Below are positions 1-5,156 of a DNA stretch of 7,864 nucleotides, piece after piece. This DNA is from Clostridia bacterium. GTDB taxonomy: Bacteria; Bacillota; Clostridia; Oscillospirales; Acutalibacteraceae. The notes beneath the pieces are model-generated. The model made no database searches, was not told the DNA's origin, and saw only the letters and a program-made list of their open reading frames with translations. Where the stretch lies: NCBI GenBank assembly GCA_900754145.1, contig CAAEBW010000338.1:1-7864 (forward strand), written 5' to 3'. The position numbers were made by a program, and so were the translations under genes. Position 1 is the first letter of the stretch. Every line of letters begins with the position of its first letter.

Positions 1-1
1 T

Positions 2-358
2 AAGCCTAAGCTTGAGTTTATCGATAAGGATATTCCGCCGATAGCCGAGCTTGAGGGGGTCGATTTGGTGACCGAGGGCGTTATTACCGTAAGCCGTGTG
101 CTTGAATACGCTAAGGACTATCTTAAGGATAACGAATCCTATTCCCATTGGGGAGTAAAACGGGACGGCGCTTCTTTAATATGCCGTATGCTTTTTGAGG
201 AAGCAACCGATATTAACTTTTTTGTCGGCAGGGCGGTTAACCCCGCTCATCAAAATCCCGATTTGCCGATAAATTTCAACATTAAAATGCAGCTTGTAAC
301 CGAGCTGTCCGACTGCCTTAAAAAAATGGGCAAGAGAATAAAAGTAAGCTATTTTTAG
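2..358 (+). CDS. SpoIIE/PP2C-type protein phosphatase, C-terminal fragment (5' end outside window)
   Basis: The frame is open from the window edge (first full codon at base 2) to the TAG at 356-358, giving 118 visible residues. A TTG at 65 could be read as a start, but coding sequence continues upstream of it, so this is a 3' fragment and not a small gene. The segment GVDLVTEGVITVSRVLEYA resembles the last PP2C/SpoIIE metal-site region, where ordinary members read roughly SDGVTEA; here Glu replaces the usual Asp. The tail (EEATDINFFVGRAVNPAHQ, then a Lys-rich end KKMGKRIKVSYF) matches what I recall of SpoIIE-family phosphatases encoded directly before monomeric [FeFe] hydrogenases in Clostridia. 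The hydrogenase follows after 27 bases, so co-transcription is likely. A role in redox- or hydrogen-linked signalling by Ser/Thr dephosphorylation is inferred from context only. Family confidence is moderate because the catalytic core lies outside the window. Confidence 0.75.
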   Translation, partial: KPKLEFIDKDIPPIAELEGVDLVTEGVITVSRVLEYAKDYLKDNESYSHWGVKRDGASLICRMLFEEATDINFFVGRAVNPAHQNPDLPINFNIKMQLVTELSDCLKKMGKRIKVSYF

Positions 359-372
359 ACATTTTTTGCACG

Positions 373-377
373 AGGAG
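373..377 (+). promoter_or_regulatory. Ribosome binding site fixing the GTG start of the hydrogenase
   Basis: AGGAG lies 8 bases before the GTG at 386. No ATG lies in frame between the preceding TAG and this GTG, and the spacing is ideal, so the non-ATG start is well supported. Confidence 0.75.
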
Positions 378-385
378 AAACAGCT

Positions 386-1804
386 GTGAGAAAGTTTGAT
401 ACTAAAGTACAACATCTTAAATACAAAGTGCTGCGCGAGGTTGCCCGCGAAGCCTGGAACGGAACCCTAACCGAGCATTTGCTCGATATTCCGAAAACCA
501 TAGTCCCGGGCAACGAGCCGACAATGCGCTGCTGCGTTTACAAGGAGCGCGCTATTTTAGGCGAGCGCGTCAAAATCGCAATGGGCGGAGATAAGGAAAA
601 CCCCAATGTTATTGAGGTTATCGAGATAGCCTGTGACGAATGTCCTATGGGCGGCTACGAGGTAACCGAGGCATGCCGCGGCTGTTTGGCTCACCGCTGT
701 GAGGACGTCTGCCGCAGGGGCGCTATCACCTTTGACAGCCAGCAAAAGGCTCACATTGATAAATCAAAGTGCGTTGAGTGCGGTCAGTGCGCGAAGGTCT
801 GCCCCTACAGCGCGATTATGGACTTCAAGCGTCCCTGCGTTAAATCCTGCAAGGTCGGCGCTATCTCTATGACCGAGAGCAAGGCGGCGTGCATTGACAA
901 TAATAAGTGCATTTCCTGCGGTGCCTGCGTTTACCAGTGCCCCTTCGGCGCTATAACCGACAAGTCCTTTATATTGGACGCTATCGAGATGCTTAAAAAT
1001 AAGGAAAAGGTTTACGCCGTTATTGCACCCTCTATTTCAAGCCAGTTCAGATATGCAAAGCTCGGTCAGGTTATTACGGGCATTAAGGCGCTCGGCTTCC
1101 ACTCGGTAGTCGAGGCGGCGCTGGGTGCGGATATGGTAGCCTATGCCGAATCGGGCGAGCTTGCCGAAAAGGGCTTTTTAACCAGCTCCTGCTGTCCTGC
1201 CTTTGTAAGCTATGTAAAGGGTCAGTTCCCCGAGCTTGCGGACAATATTTCGCATAATCTTTCCCCTGCCGCTACTATCGCCAAGTACATAAAGGAGACC
1301 GACCCCGACTCCAAAATCGTCTTTATCGGGCCCTGCACCGCAAAGAAGATGGAGTTCCAAAAGGAGGAGGTTCGCCCCTATATAGACTGCGTTATCACCT
1401 TCGAGGAACTACAGGCGCTGTTCGACAGCCGCGACCTTGAAATTATGGAGATGGAGGAGGGCGTACTCGACAACGCCTCCTACTACGGCAGAATTTTCGC
1501 CCGTTGCGGCGGACTTGCCGACGCGGTAGCCGAGGGTCTTAAGGAGCGCGGCATAACCGACTTTGATTTAAAGGCGGTTTCCTGCGACGGTATTGAGGAA
1601 TGCCGTATGGCTCTGCTTAAAAAGAGCAAGAATGTGCTTGACGCTAACTTCATTGAGGGTATGGCGTGCGTCGGCGGCTGTATCGGCGGCGCGGGCTGTC
1701 TTACCCACGGCGAGAAGAACAAGGCGGAGGTTGACAAGTACGGCAAGGAAGCCTACGAAAAGACAATTACCGACGCCTTAAGCCAGCTCGGAAAAATTGA
1801 TTAA
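386..1804 (+). CDS. Monomeric [FeFe] hydrogenase, group B type, with N-terminal ferredoxin-like domains
   Basis: This 472-residue cytoplasmic iron hydrogenase is expected to interconvert protons plus electrons and H2, exchanging electrons with ferredoxin. The N-terminal half is rich in Cys: a C83xxC86 pair, C97xxC100 with C105 and C109, a full 4Fe-4S set C129xxC132xxC135xxxC139, a C151xxxC155 pair and a second full set C175xxC178xxC181xxxC185. The H-cluster domain follows with all three signatures: L1 TSSCCPAF (266-273; C269 the likely proton-relay Cys, C270 a ligand), L2 GPCTAKK (315-321, C317) and L3 EGMACVGGC (424-432, C428 and C432). L1 ends in PAF, not PxW, and L2 begins GPC, not MPC. 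These deviations from classical group A enzymes, together with the N-terminal architecture, fit group B. The upstream phosphatase gene is a usual partner. All metal ligands appear intact, so the enzyme should be active. Maturases HydE, HydF and HydG are not in the window. Confidence 0.93.
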   Translation: MRKFDTKVQHLKYKVLREVAREAWNGTLTEHLLDIPKTIVPGNEPTMRCCVYKERAILGERVKIAMGGDKENPNVIEVIEIACDECPMGGYEVTEACRGCLAHRCEDVCRRGAITFDSQQKAHIDKSKCVECGQCAKVCPYSAIMDFKRPCVKSCKVGAISMTESKAACIDNNKCISCGACVYQCPFGAITDKSFILDAIEMLKNKEKVYAVIAPSISSQFRYAKLGQVITGIKALGFHSVVEAALGADMVAYAESGELAEKGFLTSSCCPAFVSYVKGQFPELADNISHNLSPAATIAKYIKETDPDSKIVFIGPCTAKKMEFQKEEVRPYIDCVITFEELQALFDSRDLEIMEMEEGVLDNASYYGRIFARCGGLADAVAEGLKERGITDFDLKAVSCDGIEECRMALLKKSKNVLDANFIEGMACVGGCIGGAGCLTHGEKNKAEVDKYGKEAYEKTITDALSQLGKID

Positions 1805-1859
1805 CGGCTTTTTTCACGGGCAAGAATAATGTAAGTTTATTATCAAAGCATTAAAAATA

Positions 1860-1908
1860 AGAGTCTGTCGCATAATTACCTTTTCTTTGCGACAGACTCT
1901 GTTTTTTT
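1860..1908 (+). terminator. Rho-independent terminator after the hydrogenase gene
   Basis: A perfect 12-bp inverted repeat (AGAGTCTGTCGC at 1860-1871, GCGACAGACTCT at 1889-1900) is separated by a 17-base loop and followed by G and seven T residues (1902-1908). It begins 55 bases after the hydrogenase stop codon. It should end the phosphatase-hydrogenase transcript and insulate the repressor operon. The A-rich sequence before the left arm (TTAAAAATAA) could give weaker termination on the other strand. The unusually long loop also leaves open a small palindromic repeat element. Confidence 0.85.
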
Positions 1909-2120
1909 ATGTGATTATATTTTCCGTACTGTTACTTGTTTTTTCTCTTCTCAACCGTTCCGACGAACCGCTCTATCATAGACGGTACGGTTGCTTTACA
2001 GTATCAAGGCATCGGATGATGTGCTTCGGTTTGTTGACGAGGGAAAACGTGACAAATATGTCTGCAAATTAATAATTCATATTAAATATTTAAAAAGGAA
2101 AGGAACAACAGAAAAAACTC

Positions 2121-2149
2121 TTGACAAACGGTTCCTACAAGTGTAGTAT
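2121..2149 (+). promoter_or_regulatory. Promoter of the repressor-receptor operon
   Basis: A perfect -35 TTGACA (2121-2126) and a -10 TAGTAT (2144-2149) are separated by 17 bases, as expected of a housekeeping sigma-A promoter. An A-rich run (2111-2117) just upstream may act as an UP element. Transcription would start near 2156, between the two operator boxes. The left box covers the spacer and the whole -10, so repressor binding should exclude RNA polymerase. Confidence 0.82.
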
Positions 2150-2174
2150 ATAAGTGAATACTACACTTGTAGGA
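2133..2174. promoter_or_regulatory. Tandem BlaI/MecI-type operators forming a perfect 17-bp inverted repeat
   Basis: The left arm (2133-2149, TCCTACAAGTGTAGTAT) and right arm (2158-2174, ATACTACACTTGTAGGA) are exact reverse complements separated by 8 bases. Each arm contains its own dyad, CTACA-nn-TGTAG (2135-2146 and 2161-2172), matching the TACA/TGTA half-site pattern recognised by BlaI and MecI. The two dyad centres are 26 bp apart, enough for two repressor dimers side by side. The left box covers the -10 and the right box runs into the ribosome binding site of the repressor gene, so the operon is predicted to be autorepressed. Confidence 0.85.
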
Positions 2175-2176
2175 GG
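2171..2176 (+). promoter_or_regulatory. Ribosome binding site deciding the repressor start
   Basis: AGGAGG lies 7 bases before the ATG at 2184. This rules out the in-frame GTG at 2154, which lies between the operator boxes, just before the predicted transcript start. The first four bases of this site also belong to the right operator arm. Confidence 0.85.
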
Positions 2177-2183
2177 TAGTTTT

Positions 2184-2546
2184 ATGAAGTTATCCGAACG
2201 GGAGTGGACTGTTCTGAATGCACTGTGGGAAACCGATGGTGCTGAGCTTGGAGTTCTTGTCAATAATTTATACGAAAGCACAGGCTGGAGCCGCAATACC
2301 GTACTTACTTATCTGACCCGTATGGAAGCAAAGGGATTGGTGCGGATTGATAAGGAAACCTATCCGCATATTTATTATGCAACCTTGGATCGTGAAAGCT
2401 GCCGTCAGCAGGAACGGGAAAGCTTTCTTCACCGTGTATACAGCGGTTCTGCGGGAGATATGATTGCGGCTTTTTTGAAGGAGGAGCCTATCTCCAAAGA
2501 AGAAAGAGAGCGTCTGCGTAAGCTCCTCGATGATATGGAGGTGTAG
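2184..2546 (+). CDS. BlaI/MecI/CopY-family transcriptional repressor
   Basis: This 120-residue protein has the usual length of the family. Residues 1-70 form the winged helix: the opening LSEREWTVLNALWE (3-16), a recognition-helix region WSRNTVLTYLTRMEAKGLV (35-53) and a wing ending IYYATLD (63-69). The C-terminal helical part (75-120) should be the dimerisation domain. In S. aureus MecI and BlaI the receptor-triggered cut falls at an Asn-Phe bond; by eye the matching position here is A96-F97 in MIAAFLKEE, so a similar cleavage point may be kept with Ala for Asn. The gene follows a promoter carrying two BlaI-type boxes and is separated by only 2 bases from the receptor gene. It very probably represses its own operon until the receptor is activated. 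CopY-type metal sensing is unlikely because there is no C-terminal Cys-rich motif (a single Cys, C73). Confidence 0.92.
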   Translation: MKLSEREWTVLNALWETDGAELGVLVNNLYESTGWSRNTVLTYLTRMEAKGLVRIDKETYPHIYYATLDRESCRQQERESFLHRVYSGSAGDMIAAFLKEEPISKEERERLRKLLDDMEV

Positions 2547-2548
2547 AA

Positions 2549-4480
2549 ATGCTTGATATATGGGGATTTCTTCTCCAAACGCTTACGGTCTCAGGCGTGG
2601 CTGTCCTCTTGCTCGTGATTAAGGCGCTGTTTAAGGATAAACTTCCTCCAAAATGGCATTTTGCCGTTTGGGGAGTGCTTGGATTTATGATATTGATACC
2701 CGCAGGCTTTAACGGAAGGTACACATTATTCCGTTGGCAGTTGGTTGTAGAGCTAATCAAAGTATGGTTTGGGGATTATTCCGCTACACGGGTTCTTTTC
2801 CCGATACCGATTTTAACTTCTATACCAAAAACAATTCAGCAATGGCTTTTCGCAGGATATTTTTTAGGCGTTATTATCCACATTATAAAATATCTTACAT
2901 CATATATCCGTCTTCGCTTGGTGCTGCGAAACGGTATTGAAGCTTCCAATGAGCTTACCGCGCACATTCGGCAAATTGCCACAGAGCAAAAGGTTAAGCT
3001 TGGACGGGTGATTGCGGCTTCAGGCTTGCCGAGCGCCTTTGTGTGCGGTATTGTCCGTCCCGTATTAGTGATACCTGTCGATAAAGATATTGATGATAAG
3101 GTAATCTTACACGAGCTTATGCACCTGAAGTACAGGGATACCCTTTGGAGCGTTGTAATATGCCTATTTAGATGTCTGCACTGGTGTAATCCGCTTATAA
3201 TTTACTGTGCAAATCGGGCAATCAACGATATGGAGTCACGGTGTGATCAGTATGTTCTTGAGCAGCTTGAGGGCGAGGAACGCAGAGACTACGGTCGGAT
3301 TCTTCTCTCAATGGCAAACGACCGCTTTGCAAAAACTCCGGGCAGTACCTGCATCAATAACGGCGGCAAAAATATTCGTGAACGGATTGAAGCTATTGCC
3401 CGTTTTAAAAAATATCCTGTCGGAATGAAATTGGTGTCTGTCTGTGCAATTATTCTCCTGACCTTTTCGTTAGCGGTTGGTGTGCAAGACTCAAAAGTAT
3501 ATGCTTCAAGCAATTTTTCGCAGTTAACTCTTGCGTCGGCAAGAAGTGTTATTTGCACCACCCCCGCAGGCGCTTTTGATACCTATGCAAAATCAATACT
3601 CGCTCAAAACGGAGCTTATCGGGCAATGTGTGCGCCTGAGTTTATGCAGGCAGAGATAGCAAACGGGATGCTTGAAAGGGAAAAGAAGGGTATCTATCCA
3701 AACTGGGATTGCGGTCTTGACGGGTCACCTGATGCCCAAAGCGGATATTACATTTATAACTTAGAACGGCGTGACAAAAACGCCTATGAGGGTCTCTTAG
3801 TGATAAATACGAATTATCTGACTGAAGAAGACGAAAAAATTTATCTTGCAGTCCAAAAGCTCAGAGCTCAAAAAGAAAACGGTCGCTGGGTTGCGATTCC
3901 CTTGGAGGAGTTCAGGAGCATTGAAGCAAGGGAGGATTGGAATTGGGAATGTGCAGAGCTTCCGGGTATTGTATATTCGGGTACGGCATGCGATATTCAA
4001 ATCAGCATAAAGGTGCAAACGGTATATACTGTCGAGAGTACAGAACAGACAGACGAAAGCGACCTGTTTTTTGGAATTGCCACGCCCTCATTTGATACAA
4101 CCCCCAATCCCAATGCCGTGTTCACAAGAGCGGTCAGAACGCAAAGTGATTCCGTTACACATCTTGGCTCGCAGGCAGAAAGAGATAAGATTGAGCAAAT
4201 CGGAATTTCCGTTGCGCCTGTGTATCACGGTGAAAAGCGTCCTGATAACCTGATTGAAGCAATCGGATATGACTGCGGCGGAAACAGCAGTACCGGAGAA
4301 AGCTGGGGCACAAAAAGGACGGAGCTCGGATGGGGACCCGCAATCGATTTTAACATCGGTAGCGGCGGAACCTTTGACCCTAAGCGTGATGACATCATTA
4401 CGGAATATTATGCCGCTGATTTGTATATAAATAACCGTCTTGCGGCACGGCTTGACCTATACGAAGAGGGAGCAGAATAA
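2549..4480 (+). CDS. BlaR1/MecR1-like M56 membrane zinc metallopeptidase with a non-PBP outer domain
   Basis: This 643-residue protein is translated from GGAGGT (2537-2542), 6 bases before its ATG. Hydrophobic segments lie at about 6-28, 37-52, 98-116 and 292-313, with a further apolar stretch at 200-220. The cytoplasmic loop carries the gluzincin motif HELMH (188-192) and a downstream E229SRCD233 supplying the third zinc ligand, as in BlaR1/MecR1. Peptidase activity against the neighbouring repressor is therefore expected. After the last membrane segment come about 330 residues predicted to lie outside the cell. I see no penicillin-binding signature there (no SxxK, SxN or KTG set), unlike true BlaR1. 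The domain begins ARSVICTTPAGAFDTYAKS, has six cysteines (C336, C361, C388, C468, C481, C576) and a Gly/Ser-rich end near 600-608. From memory, similar domains occur on other clostridial M56 proteins; their ligand is unknown to me. The inducing signal is unassigned, and beta-lactam sensing is not supported. Confidence 0.9.
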   Translation: MLDIWGFLLQTLTVSGVAVLLLVIKALFKDKLPPKWHFAVWGVLGFMILIPAGFNGRYTLFRWQLVVELIKVWFGDYSATRVLFPIPILTSIPKTIQQWLFAGYFLGVIIHIIKYLTSYIRLRLVLRNGIEASNELTAHIRQIATEQKVKLGRVIAASGLPSAFVCGIVRPVLVIPVDKDIDDKVILHELMHLKYRDTLWSVVICLFRCLHWCNPLIIYCANRAINDMESRCDQYVLEQLEGEERRDYGRILLSMANDRFAKTPGSTCINNGGKNIRERIEAIARFKKYPVGMKLVSVCAIILLTFSLAVGVQDSKVYASSNFSQLTLASARSVICTTPAGAFDTYAKSILAQNGAYRAMCAPEFMQAEIANGMLEREKKGIYPNWDCGLDGSPDAQSGYYIYNLERRDKNAYEGLLVINTNYLTEEDEKIYLAVQKLRAQKENGRWVAIPLEEFRSIEAREDWNWECAELPGIVYSGTACDIQISIKVQTVYTVESTEQTDESDLFFGIATPSFDTTPNPNAVFTRAVRTQSDSVTHLGSQAERDKIEQIGISVAPVYHGEKRPDNLIEAIGYDCGGNSSTGESWGTKRTELGWGPAIDFNIGSGGTFDPKRDDIITEYYAADLYINNRLAARLDLYEEGAE

Positions 4481-5046
4481 TGACAGACTATCAAAAGCTT
4501 TATGACGGTATATCAAAGGCGGCTTGGGGTTACTTTTTCGTCTACTTCAATATAAATATCGGCACAGTCAGTATTTTGCCTGCATTCATAGGATACATAT
4601 TATTTTTCTCGTCAATTAACCTGCTTAAGGATGAGGAACGGGAGCTATCTCTGCTTGGAACCCTGTGCGTGATATTGGGCTTATGGAACGGTGCAGTATG
4701 GCTTGCGAGCTGGGTTGGTATAAAGCTTGAGGGAATGTGGCAGTTTTTAGACATTGTAATTTGTCTTATAAATCTGTATTTCAATTTTCAACTGCTTACC
4801 AATCTTGCATCTATTGCCTCAAAGCATCAGCCGGAAGGCTACGAGCTGGATGCAAAGCTTCTGCGGTACAGAACACTTCAAACGGTTATGCTGACGGCAA
4901 TCACGATGGTCACATGCCTTTATCCTTGGTTATCGGAGGTGTGGACAATAATTTCGGTTATTATGTTGGTTGTTTATGTTATCGCGTGTATCTGCTTAAT
5001 GAAAGCATTGTTCAACCTGAGAAGGTGTCTTTCGACAAATGAATAA
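4480..5046 (+). CDS. Polytopic membrane protein of unknown function, third gene of the repressor-receptor operon
   Basis: The product has 188 residues and I do not recognise its family. It is very hydrophobic, with about five or six membrane segments (roughly 14-33, 34-48, 58-78, 87-107, 132-150, 156-177). A charged loop KDEERE lies at 50-55 and a longer polar loop, KHQPEGYELDAKLLRYR, at 115-131. There is no signal peptide, transporter motif or catalytic signature that I can name. Its ATG shares one base with the receptor's TAA (TAATG), and a GAGGGAG-like site lies just upstream, so translation is coupled. This position suggests it is the effector induced by the pathway or an accessory to the receptor, for example an immunity or envelope-stress protein. 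That role is inferred from position only. Confidence 0.82.
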   Translation: MTDYQKLYDGISKAAWGYFFVYFNINIGTVSILPAFIGYILFFSSINLLKDEERELSLLGTLCVILGLWNGAVWLASWVGIKLEGMWQFLDIVICLINLYFNFQLLTNLASIASKHQPEGYELDAKLLRYRTLQTVMLTAITMVTCLYPWLSEVWTIISVIMLVVYVIACICLMKALFNLRRCLSTNE

Positions 5047-5084
5047 CCAATAAGCATACAGGCATCTCAATGTAGGATTTAATT
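5047..5084. other. Spacer after the membrane-protein gene, no terminator seen
   Basis: These 38 bases separate the membrane-protein stop from the tnpV-like ATG. I find no GC-rich hairpin with a T-tract on either strand. An AGGA (5074-5077) seven bases before the ATG at 5085 looks like the old ribosome binding site of the fragment. Confidence 0.5.
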
Positions 5085-5156
5085 ATGGAAAAGGTTATTT
5101 GTGACGAAAAGAACGGTCTTTGGTGCGAACTTCAAGGTGATTATTACATTCTTATA
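5085..5156 (+). pseudogene. TnpV-like transposon protein, N-terminal fragment
   Basis: From the ATG at 5085, 22 codons read MEKVIC followed by DEKNGLWCELQGDYYI, with an AGGA seven bases upstream. This closely resembles, from memory, the N-terminus of TnpV, a protein of about 120 residues carried by Tn4451-like and other clostridial mobile elements, whose opening typically contains a DExNGLWYELQGDYYIP-like string. After about base 5150 the similarity stops. The frame then continues antisense to the 3' end of ppk until a TGA at 5250-5252, giving 55 codons in all. About 80 percent of the gene is missing, so this is a broken remnant. It marks a junction between mobile DNA and the ppk locus. The identification rests on a short match and could be settled by a protein search. 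Confidence 0.65.

Larger units (their letters stand above)
1805..2183. other. Gene-free spacer between hydrogenase and repressor genes
   Basis: These 379 bases hold the hydrogenase terminator (1860-1908), an AT-rich stretch and the repressor promoter/operator (2121-2174). A frame at 1887-2072 begins inside the terminator's right arm, has no ribosome binding site and is probably chance. Another open frame (1982-2146, 54 codons, no ATG or ribosome binding site) reads SIKASDDVLRFVDEGKR, which looks protein-like. It runs into the promoter and could at most be a decayed gene remnant. I see no RNA gene here. Confidence 0.6.

Noticed and set aside
65..67. TTG at 65 as the start of a small 97-residue gene
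   Set aside because: The same frame is open upstream to the window edge, with plausible protein sequence that continues the phosphatase.
1483..1746. Long antisense frames opposite the hydrogenase, receptor and ppk1 genes
   Set aside because: They lie wholly inside strongly supported genes, lack ribosome binding sites and have compositions expected of shadow frames.
1860..1900. The inverted repeat as the two ends of an insertion sequence
   Set aside because: Only 17 bases lie between the arms and no transposase or target duplication is visible; the trailing T-run fits a terminator better.
1887..2072. 61-residue hydrophobic reading frame on the plus strand
   Set aside because: It starts within the right arm of the terminator, has no ribosome binding site, and its hydrophobicity comes from T-rich sequence.
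2154..2183. GTG at 2154 as an earlier start of the repressor
   Set aside because: It lies between the operator boxes, just before the predicted transcript start, and has no ribosome binding site. The ATG at 2184 has AGGAGG at the right distance and gives the usual family N-terminus.
2549..4480. Annotation as a true beta-lactam sensor BlaR1/MecR1
   Set aside because: The outer domain has no penicillin-binding motifs and no beta-lactamase or mecA-like gene is in the window. Only the protease half is BlaR1-like.
5051..5075. A third BlaI-type box (TACA ... TGTA) after the membrane-protein gene
   Set aside because: The half-sites are 10 bases apart, not 2, and lack the flanking C/G of the real boxes, so this is probably chance.
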